From: J027 sp965215855
GTDB lineage: Bacteria > Chloroflexota > Anaerolineae > Aggregatilineales > J027
Reading direction: 5' to 3'
Length of the DNA: 64,000 bases
Assembly: GCA_965215855.1 (NCBI GenBank)
Contig: CBDCER010000003.1
Span: 2,046,001 to 2,110,000 of the forward strand
Part shown: positions 17,424 to 26,175 of the stretch, piece by piece
Layout: each line of letters starts with the position of its first letter
Numbering within the stretch: position 1 is the first letter of the stretch
Notes under the pieces: generated by a model
What the model saw: only the letters and a program-made list of their open reading frames with translations
Told to the model about the DNA's origin: nothing
Databases searched by the model: none
Made by a program: the position numbers and the translations under genes

Positions 17424-18893
17424 ATGAAATTCCCATTATTTGATTTGTATGCAGTACTTGGCGTTTCGTCGAAAGCATCTTACGATGATATCCGGAAAGC
17501 GTATCGGGCAGCAGCCCGTCGATTTCACCCTGATGTGAACGCTCATGAAGGAGCTGCTTTGCAATTTCGTGATATTGCGGCAGCCTATGATATTTTGAGT
17601 GAAACAGCAACGCGCAATGCTTATCAGCGACACTATGAGGACCGGCATTGGATTTGCTATACATCTGGCAGTGTCCCTAGCAAACGTGTGTTATCGGTGT
17701 TGCCCGAACCACAAGTGCTTTATTTATTACTGAAAATTGAACCGCGCACAAAAGATGATACAGACAAACACCATCGCCGCAACGTGAACATTTCATTGAT
17801 TCTGGATCGCAGTGCATCAATGCGTGGCGTGCGGATGGATCGTGTAAAGATTGCCGCCCATCAAATTACTGGTCATCTCGGGGATAAGGACCGCTTGAGT
17901 ATCGTCACATTCAGTGATCGTGCCGAAGTCGTCTACCGCAGCAATCATGTAAAAGACCGCAACTCGCTGAAAGCTTTGATTAACGGCATTAGTGTCGGGG
18001 GTGGTACAGAGATTTATCAAGGTCTCCTGGCCGGATTTCGGCAGGTGAAAGCACACTTCAACCGCAATATGGTGAATCACATCATCCTCATTACAGATGG
18101 GAAGACCTATGGGGATGAACCGCAATCTCTAGAATTGGCCAAAGAAGCTCGTCAATTGGGTATTGGTATCAGTGCCATGGGAATCGGAGAAGAGTGGAAC
18201 GACGAATTCCTGGACGAGCTGGCTTCGCAAACAGGCGGTGCAGCGACCTATATCAACTCACCCGCGGCTGTCGTGCAATTTCTGGATAAGCGTATTCGCA
18301 CATTGGGCGAGGCATTTGCAGAACGTCTGCAATTGACAGTCGCACCTGCTTCCGATGTCACGTTGGAATCAGTATTTCGGTTGATGCCCAGTGCCCAACC
18401 ACTGGATCACAAAACACAACCGATCAAGCTGGGGCAACTTAGTGGCTTTCGTCCGATGCGCGTGTTGTTGCAATTTCTGATGCCAGCTAATATGAAAGAT
18501 GGTTTTCGGAGTGTCGCTCGTTTGGATGTCACTGGCGATATTTTAGGTGAAGGCGAGCGGTTTGCCTATAAGGCAATTAGTGACCAATCTGTTGAAATTT
18601 CACATAATCCACCTTCAGAAGAGCCACCCACCGCTATTCTGGATGCGTTAGGTAAATATACATTGTATCGAATGCAACAAAAGGCTGAGGAAGCGATCAC
18701 GGCAGGACAGATTACGGAGGCTACCCGCCGCTTGCAAAATCTTTCGACACGACTTCTGGAGTCAGGGCACAATGAATTAGCACATATGGCCCGTTCTGAA
18801 GCCCAGCGTGTTTCGCAAAACAAAGAACTATCTGAAGCAGGGCGGCGCTCTTTGAAATTCGGCACACGATTATTACTGGCTCCTCCCGAATAG
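17424..18893 (+). CDS. J-domain / von Willebrand factor A fusion protein
   Basis: A 489-residue protein. Residues 1-70 are a J-domain (DLYAVLGVSSKASYDDIRKAY) with the HPD tripeptide at 35-37 that stimulates Hsp70 ATPase. From about 120 to 310 there is a VWA domain with a complete MIDAS start, DRSAS at 128-132, and later Thr and Asp positions (GGGTEIYQG, LITDGKTYG). The C-terminal third is helical and unassigned. VWA domains bind protein ligands through a metal ion, and a J-domain would recruit DnaK. The fusion suggests a chaperone-linked adaptor working with the neighbouring kinase, phosphatase and FHA protein. The Hsp70 partner is not in the window. Confidence 0.88.
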   Translation: MKFPLFDLYAVLGVSSKASYDDIRKAYRAAARRFHPDVNAHEGAALQFRDIAAAYDILSETATRNAYQRHYEDRHWICYTSGSVPSKRVLSVLPEPQVLYLLLKIEPRTKDDTDKHHRRNVNISLILDRSASMRGVRMDRVKIAAHQITGHLGDKDRLSIVTFSDRAEVVYRSNHVKDRNSLKALINGISVGGGTEIYQGLLAGFRQVKAHFNRNMVNHIILITDGKTYGDEPQSLELAKEARQLGIGISAMGIGEEWNDEFLDELASQTGGAATYINSPAAVVQFLDKRIRTLGEAFAERLQLTVAPASDVTLESVFRLMPSAQPLDHKTQPIKLGQLSGFRPMRVLLQFLMPANMKDGFRSVARLDVTGDILGEGERFAYKAISDQSVEISHNPPSEEPPTAILDALGKYTLYRMQQKAEEAITAGQITEATRRLQNLSTRLLESGHNELAHMARSEAQRVSQNKELSEAGRRSLKFGTRLLLAPPE

Positions 18894-18908
18894 CCAGAGG
18901 ATATTGGA

Positions 18909-19409
18909 ATGATTCTTTGCTCTTATTGCAATTCACCCAATCGTGAAGGTGAGTTGTTTTGTCAGGAATGCGGTAATCCCCTGGCGGGCAGCCCACGTAT
19001 TGCGACTCGTCTACTTTCCGCCGACAAACGTCCCGCGACCACAGCGCCCCATCCCTTTTGGGAGAAGCGCGGGTTTAACTCGTCGGTTTCGGTGATGTTG
19101 CGCTTGGAGGAAGGTAAAGACCCAGTCGAATTGGAAAACAAAGAAAAAATCATGGTTGGGCGATCTGACCCGAATACCCAAAATGATCCTGATATCGACT
19201 TGGCACCGCACGGGGCGCTCGATCACGGAGTTTCACGGGTTCATGCTTGTTTGCAACGTAGTGAAGATTCACTGGCCGTCATTGATCTTGGTAGTGTCAA
19301 TGGGACATATTTGAATGGGCAACGATTAACACCAAATCAACCACATGAAGTGAATGACGGCGATGAGATACGGTTTGGAAAGCTGACAACTCGGATTTAC
19401 TTCAAATAA
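18909..19409 (+). CDS. Zinc-ribbon and FHA-domain protein
   Basis: A 166-residue protein with an N-terminal zinc ribbon (CSYCNSPN...FCQECG, two CxxC pairs) and a C-terminal FHA domain. The FHA phosphothreonine-binding residues are visible in MVGRSDPN, GVSRVHACL and GSVNGTYLNG. FHA domains bind phosphothreonine peptides, so this protein is a natural reader of the kinase encoded three genes upstream. It lies 15 bases after the J-VWA gene. Confidence 0.9.
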   Translation: MILCSYCNSPNREGELFCQECGNPLAGSPRIATRLLSADKRPATTAPHPFWEKRGFNSSVSVMLRLEEGKDPVELENKEKIMVGRSDPNTQNDPDIDLAPHGALDHGVSRVHACLQRSEDSLAVIDLGSVNGTYLNGQRLTPNQPHEVNDGDEIRFGKLTTRIYFK

Positions 19410-19447
19410 TTGCTGTGTGAGTAGTGATCTAAAAAAGGAGTGGATTG

Positions 19448-19690
19448 ATGCGTGTACTCTATATTCATCTCACAGATAGTGAGCCTCTTGTAGGTGATAT
19501 GGAAGAAATGCCAAATCCCCAGGATACATTTTTGTTGGTAAAAAATCCTCGCACTAGAGATGGTAAGGATTTACGCAATTTATTAGATGATGTAACTCAG
19601 ATTTTGATTCCCTGGTGGCGCATCAGTTATATCGAGGTGATGCCAACCGGTGAGGAAGAAGAAGAAGTTTTCACACCATTCCGGGATTAG
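19448..19690 (+). CDS. Small conserved-looking hypothetical protein
   Basis: About 80 residues, acidic at the C-terminus (GEEEEEVF), with no membrane segment and no family I recognise. The ATG at 19448 is chosen over a TTG three bases earlier because the AAAAAAGGAG site ends at 19440, giving a seven-base spacing. Its position inside the signalling block, three bases before the response regulator gene, supports it being real and co-transcribed. Confidence 0.65.
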   Translation: MRVLYIHLTDSEPLVGDMEEMPNPQDTFLLVKNPRTRDGKDLRNLLDDVTQILIPWWRISYIEVMPTGEEEEEVFTPFRD

Positions 19691-19693
19691 CCA

Positions 19694-20431
19694 ATGAGTA
19701 CACCACAACTCCCTCGTTCTGCGCCACGCGAAGTCAGACGTATTTTGGTCGTGGATGATGAAGCGCGAATGGTCGATATGATTCGTATGAATCTTGAGGT
19801 CGAAGGCTTCAAAGTGTTGGAAGCACACAGTGGGCTGGAAGCTCTGGAAGTCATCCGTACCCAATTGCCCGACCTGGTAGTGCTAGATGTGATGATGCCT
19901 CCACCTGACGGATTTGAGACCCTGCGGATGCTGCGCGAGTTCTCCAATATTCCGGTGATTATGTTGACCGCTAAAGGCAAAGAAGATGATCGGGTACGTG
20001 GGTTAGAAATCGGCGCAGATGATTATATGTCCAAACCATTCAGCCCGCGTGAGCTTGCCAGCCGGGCGCGGGCAGTTTTGCGTCGTGCTGAAAGCCCCGC
20101 CGTGCCTCAACAGGCCATTTTGAAAATAGACGATTATTTGAGCGTGGACTTTAACCAGCGTAAGGTGATTGTGAAGGGCGAGCATATTAAGCTGCGTCCC
20201 ACTGAATATCGGTTGTTGTACCATCTGATTGAAAACGCTGGTTGGACAGTTCCCCACGACCAATTGTTGGCAAAAGTATGGGGCTATGAATATCGCGATG
20301 AGGCTCATTATGTCCGCCTCTACGTCAATTACTTACGCGAGAAAATTGAGGAAGATCCCTCCAACCCTCGTTATATCTTGACCGAGCGCGGGGTGGGCTA
20401 TCGTTTTGTTGACTTTCGCAAACAGCCGTGA
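19694..20431 (+). CDS. OmpR/PhoB-family response regulator
   Basis: A 245-residue two-domain regulator. The receiver has the acidic pair Asp21-Asp22, phospho-acceptor Asp65 in VVLDVMMP and Lys114 in MSKPFS. A winged-helix DNA-binding domain covers about 145-240 (LRPTEYRLLYHLIENAG, RGVGYRF). No histidine kinase gene is adjacent, so it is an orphan here. Its start is three bases after the small protein's stop, which implies translational coupling. Cross-talk with the kinase of the same block is possible but unproven. Confidence 0.93.
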   Translation: MSTPQLPRSAPREVRRILVVDDEARMVDMIRMNLEVEGFKVLEAHSGLEALEVIRTQLPDLVVLDVMMPPPDGFETLRMLREFSNIPVIMLTAKGKEDDRVRGLEIGADDYMSKPFSPRELASRARAVLRRAESPAVPQQAILKIDDYLSVDFNQRKVIVKGEHIKLRPTEYRLLYHLIENAGWTVPHDQLLAKVWGYEYRDEAHYVRLYVNYLREKIEEDPSNPRYILTERGVGYRFVDFRKQP

Positions 20432-20473
20432 ATGAGTACAATTCGTCGAATCTAACCACCGCAAAGGAGTACG

Positions 20474-21007
20474 GTGTTTATGGCAACAGCGAATTACAAG
20501 ATCGTTGTAACAGGACCATTCAGTTCTGGGAAAACGTCGTTTATCAAGACAATTTCGGACATTCCCGTGGTAAGCACTGAACGTAAAATCACCACAGAAG
20601 ATCGTGGCATCAAGGCTGAAACGACAGTGGCGATGGACTATGGCCGTGCAACGATTGATAACCGTGTTTTGCATCTTAATGGAACACCCGGCCAAACACG
20701 CTTTAGCTTCATGTGGGAAATTCTGGCAATGGAGATGAATGCGTTTATTGTCTTGGTCGATAGCACCGATGCACCCTCTTTTCCTGAAGCCAGCGAACTC
20801 ATCGAAACCTTCTCCAGCTTCCATCAGGTACCATATCTGGTTGTCGCCAACAAAACCGATTTACCTGACGCCGTTGATCAATTCGAGGTCCGACATGGAA
20901 CCCGCGCCGCCGATTATGTGACGATTATGCCTTGCAACGCGCTTTCCAAATCTAGTGTACGTCAGGTACTCCTTCAGATTATTGACCTTGTGGAACGTTA
21001 TAGTTAA
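20474..21007 (+). CDS. Ras/Rab/MglA-like small GTPase
   Basis: A 177-residue single-domain GTPase with G1 GPFSSGKTS, G3-like LNGTPGQTRF and G4 NKTDL, typical of prokaryotic Ras-like GTPases that pair with roadblock proteins. The start could be GTG at 20474 or ATG at 20480; the GGAG at 20466-20469 leaves 4 or 10 bases. A roadblock/LC7 protein is encoded 3.5 kb away at 24521-24892. Such pairs control polarity or motility in Myxococcus (MglA/MglB), but no such role is shown here. Confidence 0.85.
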   Translation: MFMATANYKIVVTGPFSSGKTSFIKTISDIPVVSTERKITTEDRGIKAETTVAMDYGRATIDNRVLHLNGTPGQTRFSFMWEILAMEMNAFIVLVDSTDAPSFPEASELIETFSSFHQVPYLVVANKTDLPDAVDQFEVRHGTRAADYVTIMPCNALSKSSVRQVLLQIIDLVERYS

Positions 21008-21070
21008 TCACCAGCAACCATCGCGGCCTCCAAACGTATACTCTATCAAACCATAAGGAGGCCGCAGATC

Positions 21071-21487
21071 ATGACCAACAAAGGGTTCGATCTCAACAGT
21101 ATGCGTCAAACCATCAACCGCGTTATTGGAGATACTTTTGGAGGCGGCACTTTTAGTGTGCCCGTCGATGTCGTTGAGACTGAGGACAGTATTATAGTCT
21201 TAACGGTTCCATTGTTGGGTATCATTCCCGAAACGATTGATGTTTCCATCAGTGGCAATCAACTGACGCTTTCTGGTGAAACCGCTCCCCAGGATACATA
21301 TCCCGCTGAGGCGTATGTGAAACGGGAACGGCGCTATGGACAACTCAGCCGCAAAGTGACGCTTTCAGCCGATATTGACGCGGATCGTGCCAAAGCGGAA
21401 TTGAAGGACGGCGTATTGAAAGTGACTCTGCCCAAAATCCCCGAAGCCGAGCCAAAGATCATCAAAGTCGTCTCGCAAGAGGATTAA
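21071..21487 (+). CDS. Hsp20 / alpha-crystallin small heat-shock protein
   Basis: A 138-residue ATP-independent holdase. The alpha-crystallin domain spans about 33-130, starting VDVVETEDSIIV and ending with the dimer-bridging strand region DGVLKVTLPK. It has a strong ribosome site (AAGGAGG, 21054-21062). The last bases (TTAA) overlap the stop codon of the convergent small gene. It follows the signalling block with a 63-base gap and may have its own promoter. Confidence 0.92.
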   Translation: MTNKGFDLNSMRQTINRVIGDTFGGGTFSVPVDVVETEDSIIVLTVPLLGIIPETIDVSISGNQLTLSGETAPQDTYPAEAYVKRERRYGQLSRKVTLSADIDADRAKAELKDGVLKVTLPKIPEAEPKIIKVVSQED

Positions 21488-21696
21488 TCTTCGATAAACG
21501 GGGCCAGAGCGTCCAGGGCGCATTGGGCGGAAATCCGTTGTGATTCCGCCCAGCCATCTTCAGTCGCCATGTTATTCAAGTGTTGAATGATTGCTGCACG
21601 TTGTTCAGGAGCATCCAGGCTCTCGAATGCTGTGCGCGTGCGCTCTGGCTCGCGGCTCAGGATTTCGCCCCAGAAGTATTCCAGCCAGTCTGACAT
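21484..21696 (-). CDS. Small hypothetical protein
   Basis: A 70-residue acidic, helix-rich protein with no recognised family. It lies four bases past the adenosine deaminase gene on the same strand, and its stop overlaps the hsp20 stop by four bases. The tight fit with neighbours on both sides supports it as a real gene. Confidence 0.6.
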   Translation of the reverse strand: MSDWLEYFWGEILSREPERTRTAFESLDAPEQRAAIIQHLNNMATEDGWAESQRISAQCALDALAPFIED

Positions 21697-21700
21697 TGCA

Positions 21701-22753
21701 TTATTCCCCCAGACTGTATTTTTGCCGGAGGCGATGATAGTCGCTCTCGAAAGCAGCTAACATTGTTGCCTTATCTGCATCTGGCAAATAAGTGACGCGC
21801 ACGGCATTGAGCGCGGCGGTTTCTAGTTGTTCTAATGTCAGGCCACAATCGTACACCGCATGGACATACTCATCGTTGATCGTCGTGTTGAACATCGGCG
21901 GATCATCAGAATTGATGGTCACCAAAACGCCCGCCTCAACCAGTTGCTTCAGTGCATGTGATTCGTAGGAAGGATAGACCCCCAAACAAAGGTTGCTAGT
22001 GGGGTTAACCTCCAGCGGCACTTGCTGATCGACCAGATATTGCACTAGTTCTGGATCTTCAATAGCCCGTACTCCATGCCCGATCCGGCATGCTTGCAAA
22101 CTCCGTAGAGACCCCCAAATACTTGACGGCCCCACTGTTTCACCTGCATGAGGATTGCCAGGCAGTCCATTCTGACGGGCAATCGCAAAGGCGTTTGTGA
22201 ACATTTCCGGCGGAAAATCAACTTCCATTCCCCCCAGCCCTAATGCGACAATACCGCCATCCTGTCCGCGTTGTGAAGATACTAGGCGGGCGATGCGCTC
22301 GGCCACTTCGGGTTCTGCTTCCAAATTGCGGGCGATATCAGGTATCCAGCGCATGTCAATGCCAAATTCAGAGCGGGCTTGATCGCGCCCAGCGTTGATG
22401 CCATCCAAAATCGCCTCAAAACTTAGCCCTGGTTTGTCAATGTGTAGTCCAGGGGTCCAGGTCACCTCGGCATAACGTACATTTTGGGCAGCTAAGGTCT
22501 TGCCCAGATCATAGGTAATCAGTGAGAAATCGTCCGGCTGTTGCAGGACTTTGACAATGTTGATGTAAATTTGAACGAAGTGATTGAAATCCCGGAAAGT
22601 ATACCAATTCCGGATTTCAGCTTCAGAACTGGCCGGCAAATCAACATTATGGCGTTGGGCCAGTTGCAACAGAATTTCCGGTCGGATCGAACCTTCCAGA
22701 TGCAGATGAAGTTCAACCTTCGGCATCTCACGCAAATAGTGTTCCAGACTCAT
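21701..22753 (-). CDS. add: Adenosine deaminase family protein
   Basis: Deaminates adenosine (or a related 6-aminopurine) to inosine with a zinc ion. Family motifs are complete: HLHLEGS near the N-terminus, HAGET, RIGHGVRA and TINSDDPPMF. The open frame extends to 22801, but the ATG at 22753 is preferred because GAAGGA lies seven bases upstream and the longer form would run into the pyrG stop. That gives 350 residues, normal for the family. Aminodeoxyfutalosine deaminase cannot be excluded from motifs alone. It lies about 20 bases downstream of pyrG, so purine salvage and CTP synthesis may be co-expressed. Confidence 0.88.
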   Translation of the reverse strand: MSLEHYLREMPKVELHLHLEGSIRPEILLQLAQRHNVDLPASSEAEIRNWYTFRDFNHFVQIYINIVKVLQQPDDFSLITYDLGKTLAAQNVRYAEVTWTPGLHIDKPGLSFEAILDGINAGRDQARSEFGIDMRWIPDIARNLEAEPEVAERIARLVSSQRGQDGGIVALGLGGMEVDFPPEMFTNAFAIARQNGLPGNPHAGETVGPSSIWGSLRSLQACRIGHGVRAIEDPELVQYLVDQQVPLEVNPTSNLCLGVYPSYESHALKQLVEAGVLVTINSDDPPMFNTTINDEYVHAVYDCGLTLEQLETAALNAVRVTYLPDADKATMLAAFESDYHRLRQKYSLGE

Positions 22754-22772
22754 GAGGCATCCTTCAATTAGA

Positions 22773-24392
22773 CTATTGGCATTGCATTGGGGTAGTTTCA
22801 ACCAGCGCGGCAGCTTTCATAAAAGCTGCAAAAAGAGGGTGTGGTTGATTAGGGCGGCTCTGGAATTCAGGGTGAAACTGACTACCAAGCATGAAGGGAT
22901 GGTCGGTCAGTTCTGCAATCTCGACCAGATAGCCATTGGGGCTGAGACCACAAAATACCATGCCAGCCTTTTCAAATGATTCACGGTAAGCATTGTTAAA
23001 TTCGAAGCGATGACGGTGACGTTCCTTTACATCAGGTGTGGCATAGGCGTCAGCAGCAATAGTCCCTGCTTCCAAATTGCACGGATACCATCCCAGCCGC
23101 ATGGTTCCACCCATGTTATCAATTCCGTGTTGATCTGGCATCAAGTGAATGATGGGGTGTTTAGAATGCAATTCAAACTCGGTACTATGGGCATCTTCCA
23201 GATTGAGGACGTTGCGGGCAAATTCGATGCACATGACCTGCATCCCCAAGCATAATCCTAGATAAGGAATTTTGCGCTCGCGGGCGAAACGAGCTGCGAC
23301 AATTTTGCCTTCGATACCACGTTCACCAAAGCCCCCCGGCACAACAATGCCCGCTGCTTTTTCCAATCGCTCAAACCCTTTGCCTCTTTCTAAATCGCTG
23401 GAATGAATCCAATCAATTTCTAGGCCACGATCTACCGGCGTCGCAGCGTGCAGCAAAGCTTCTTTGACGCTCATATAGGCATCATGTAATTCGACATATT
23501 TGCCGACCAGCGCAATTCGCACGGGGGTTGAAGCCTTTTGCATCCGATTTATCATACGTCGCCAGTCTTTGAGATCGGGCTTATGTGTCTTCAGGTTCAA
23601 GGCCTTAATAATATAGTCGCCCAGACCCGCATCTTCCAAAATCAATGGGACTCTATAGAGATTATCTGTGGTGACCAACGGAATGACAGCTTGTGGCTCC
23701 ACATCACAAAACAACGCGATCTTGTTGCAAAGTTCCTCGCTGACTTCATAATCGGACCGGGCAATAATTACCTGGGGTTGAATACCCAGACTCCGCAATT
23801 CTCGAACGCTATGTTGAGTAGGTTTGGTCTTCAATTCACCGGTTGCACCGATGTGCGGCAGAAACGTTACATGGATATATAGCGCATCTTCACGTCCGAC
23901 ATCGGTGCGAAGCTGGCGGATAGCTTCTAAAAATGGTTGGCCTTCAATATCGCCGACTGTTCCGCCAACCTCTACAATCACCACATCTACATCGTTATTC
24001 TGGCCCATAATGCGGATACGTCGTTTGATTTCGTTGGTAATGTGAGGAATAACCTGGATTGTGCCACCCAAGTAATCTCCGCGTCGTTCCTTAGCAATCA
24101 CTTCGTGGTAAATTTGTCCAGTGGTGACATTACAGTTACGATCCAAATTTTCGTCGATAAAACGTTCATAATGCCCCAGATCCAGGTCGGTTTCGGCGCC
24201 ATCCGCAGTGACAAAAACCTCACCATGTTGATAAGGACTCATCGTACCCGGATCAACATTCAGATATGGATCAAGCTTCTGGATAGTGACGCGCAACCCT
24301 CGTGCTTTCAAGATGCGCCCAATGGCAGCCGCAGTGACACCTTTGCCCACCGAACTAACGACACCGCCTGTACAGAAAATATAGTGAGGCAT
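22773..24392 (-). CDS. pyrG: CTP synthase
   Basis: Makes CTP from UTP, ATP and glutamine. The 539 residues match the family. The amidoligase half starts FCTGGVVSSVGKGVTAA and carries EVGGTVGDIEGQPF. The glutaminase half has GGFGERG and the nucleophile Cys in GLCLGMQ near residue 385, with a C-terminal HPE. The start has AGGA seven bases upstream. Two hairpins lie in the 128-base leader between it and the roadblock gene. Confidence 0.96.
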   Translation of the reverse strand: MPHYIFCTGGVVSSVGKGVTAAAIGRILKARGLRVTIQKLDPYLNVDPGTMSPYQHGEVFVTADGAETDLDLGHYERFIDENLDRNCNVTTGQIYHEVIAKERRGDYLGGTIQVIPHITNEIKRRIRIMGQNNDVDVVIVEVGGTVGDIEGQPFLEAIRQLRTDVGREDALYIHVTFLPHIGATGELKTKPTQHSVRELRSLGIQPQVIIARSDYEVSEELCNKIALFCDVEPQAVIPLVTTDNLYRVPLILEDAGLGDYIIKALNLKTHKPDLKDWRRMINRMQKASTPVRIALVGKYVELHDAYMSVKEALLHAATPVDRGLEIDWIHSSDLERGKGFERLEKAAGIVVPGGFGERGIEGKIVAARFARERKIPYLGLCLGMQVMCIEFARNVLNLEDAHSTEFELHSKHPIIHLMPDQHGIDNMGGTMRLGWYPCNLEAGTIAADAYATPDVKERHRHRFEFNNAYRESFEKAGMVFCGLSPNGYLVEIAELTDHPFMLGSQFHPEFQSRPNQPHPLFAAFMKAAALVETTPMQCQ

Positions 24393-24417
24393 TGCTATTC
24401 CTCATATAACCAAAGCG

Positions 24418-24441
24418 CGGTGGAGAGGTTCCTCTCCACCG
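24418..24441 (-). promoter_or_regulatory. Perfect 11-bp hairpin in the pyrG leader
   Basis: CGGTGGAGAGG and CCTCTCCACCG are exact complements around a two-base loop, 26 bases upstream of the pyrG start. No T-run follows on the pyrG strand, so it is not a simple terminator. It could be a pyrG control element or an RNA-stability stem. Confidence 0.45.
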
Positions 24442-24454
24442 TCAGCAGTTCCAG

Positions 24455-24485
24455 GAAAATAGTTGGCATAACCAACATGCCAACT
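24455..24485 (-). terminator. Probable terminator of the roadblock gene
   Basis: AGTTGGCAT and ATGCCAACT form a 9-bp stem with a seven-base loop, followed on the minus strand by ATTTTCC. The T-run is short, so termination may be partial and allow read-through into pyrG. Confidence 0.5.
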
Positions 24486-24520
24486 TAAATGACTTTTAGG
24501 TAATTAGAAAAGTCTGGTTG

Positions 24521-24892
24521 CTAGACCAGAGTTTGTAGATCTTCGGCAGCGCGGCGCATGTCCAAGAAAATCAAGCCCAGACGTGCGCTGGCGCGTACCA
24601 GGATCGTCAATACGGCTTCTTCGCCAACCGAAGTCAGCATCACGTAGCCTTTGTCGCCCTTAATATATATTTGCTCCAGCAAACCGCGTCCGAGTTCGCC
24701 TGCAATACGTTCTCCCAGAGAGAGCAACGCCGCCGACATCGCCGACACGCGGTCTTCTTCGACTTCAGCTGGCAGAGCCGAGGCCATAATCAACCCATCT
24801 ACGCTCACCACTGCCGATGCTTCAATATCAGGCGTACCCGATGCGAGGTCGCGCAAGCGATCCACCATCAGTTCGGTCCGCGATTTCGCCAT
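24521..24892 (-). CDS. Roadblock/LC7-domain protein
   Basis: A 123-residue single roadblock domain (VDGLIMASALPAEVEEDRVSAMSAALLSLGE is the core region). Bacterial MglB-type roadblock proteins act as GTPase-activating partners of MglA-like GTPases. The GTPase at 20474-21007 is the obvious candidate partner, though it is on the other strand and 3.5 kb away. Confidence 0.88.
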   Translation of the reverse strand: MAKSRTELMVDRLRDLASGTPDIEASAVVSVDGLIMASALPAEVEEDRVSAMSAALLSLGERIAGELGRGLLEQIYIKGDKGYVMLTSVGEEAVLTILVRASARLGLIFLDMRRAAEDLQTLV

Positions 24893-25413
24893 CTTGACGC
24901 GCTCCTTTCACGTATTTCTGTTCCAGACTGGTGCGCTGCCGGTCTGTACTGTTTTTGAAGACCAAATTAAGATAGTTATTGGTGAAGATATTCCGAAAAA
25001 CCACTACTCAAAATTGGTTAGACTATAGTTCTCTCTTCAGTAGAAAAATATGGAATAGCCCAAGACACCTACTGATAAATTTGCTTTACAGGTTTACACC
25101 TGATGAATGAACTATCGCACCTACTAACTCATGATTTGAACAAACGTTTGGGAATATTCAATGGATAATATCATCACCGTTCAATATGAATTGTATTCAA
25201 CTGGTTGGCCTGTGTATTTTCTCGACATGATACCACCTCCAGGCAGTTTTGCCAACCTTTCCATTATCTAATGATAAAAGGCTATCTCGCCCACACTATG
25301 CCATAATAACATAGAGCCACCAAAGGAACAACAGGACTTTGGGACTGGCATCTGGCAACCGCAGCCGCTAGACTGAAAGTCTTGCCAGCCCGCTGGAATA
25401 TTAGGAAAGAAAA
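24893..25413. other. Divergent intergenic region of about 520 bases
   Basis: AT-rich spacer between the divergent roadblock and secreted-protein genes. I see no ORF with coding character, no tRNA and no strong terminator. A CTGGCA/TGCCAG inverted repeat lies at about 25345-25397. Promoters in both directions are expected but not resolved. Confidence 0.45.
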
Positions 25414-26175
25414 ATGGGCAAGAATCTGTTTTGGGTACTGATCATATTCGGTATATTAACCACATTCCACCCTGCCTATGCTCAGGAACCTCCTGGCATA
25501 GAAGATACCGTAGTGGTGATTACCAACCCGGTCCCTGGTGCAACGATTTCGGGCCAGGTGGTCGTTATCGGCAGTGCAGGTCACCTCTCGTCTTTTGCTT
25601 ATTATGAATTGGAATTCGATAACCTGCTTGACCCCAACGAATTCTGGATACCAATTGGCAGTGGCCGGGTTGCCCAGCAAGTCACCGAGGGTACGCTAGG
25701 CATTTGGGATACGGTGGGCACAGGTATCTCTGATGGACAATATCAAATCCGATTGCGAGTCTTTCTCAACGATGCTGAAGGGTCGTCAGTGGAAGCCATC
25801 GTAACTAATCTCAATCTTATCAATAGTCCGCCCACTGCGCTTCCAACGGTCCCAGCAGAAGAAGCTGGCGAAACACCCCAGGCCACTCTCGGCCCTTCGC
25901 CAACATCTGCCATCGAACAACCGCCTACTAACGAACCACTCCCCACCATTGAAACACGCAGCAATGGTAACGATACGATAACAACAGTTGGCGATAGCAG
26001 CGGCGGTTCTTCATCATTGACTTTTGGACACATTCAGAGTGCATTCTGCACGGGTAGTATCATTGCAGCTATTTTCTTCAGCATTTTCGCAGGCTATTTA
26101 TGGCTACGTGCCCGTTTCCGCCCGACTGTTCGCCAGATTATGTGGCAAATTCGCAACGAGTTGGACAATGAGTAA
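25414..26175 (+). CDS. Secreted, C-terminally membrane-anchored beta-domain protein
   Basis: A 253-residue protein with a signal peptide (1-23, ending AYA) and one beta-rich domain at about 30-135. A Thr/Pro-rich linker follows, then a C-terminal membrane segment (about 208-230) ending in a basic tail. The domain (VVITNPVPGATISG...FAYYELEF...DGQYQIRLRVF) resembles the last domain of the LysM protein at 2631-3890, so the two may share a ligand. No catalytic motif is visible. Its last eight bases overlap the start of the next gene. Confidence 0.7.
   Translation: MGKNLFWVLIIFGILTTFHPAYAQEPPGIEDTVVVITNPVPGATISGQVVVIGSAGHLSSFAYYELEFDNLLDPNEFWIPIGSGRVAQQVTEGTLGIWDTVGTGISDGQYQIRLRVFLNDAEGSSVEAIVTNLNLINSPPTALPTVPAEEAGETPQATLGPSPTSAIEQPPTNEPLPTIETRSNGNDTITTVGDSSGGSSSLTFGHIQSAFCTGSIIAAIFFSIFAGYLWLRARFRPTVRQIMWQIRNELDNE

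Noticed and set aside
26024..26167. Extending the Pth fusion frame upstream to 26024
   Set aside because: This stretch is out of frame with, and lies wholly within, the preceding membrane-anchored gene; the ATG at 26168 starts the conserved Pth sequence.
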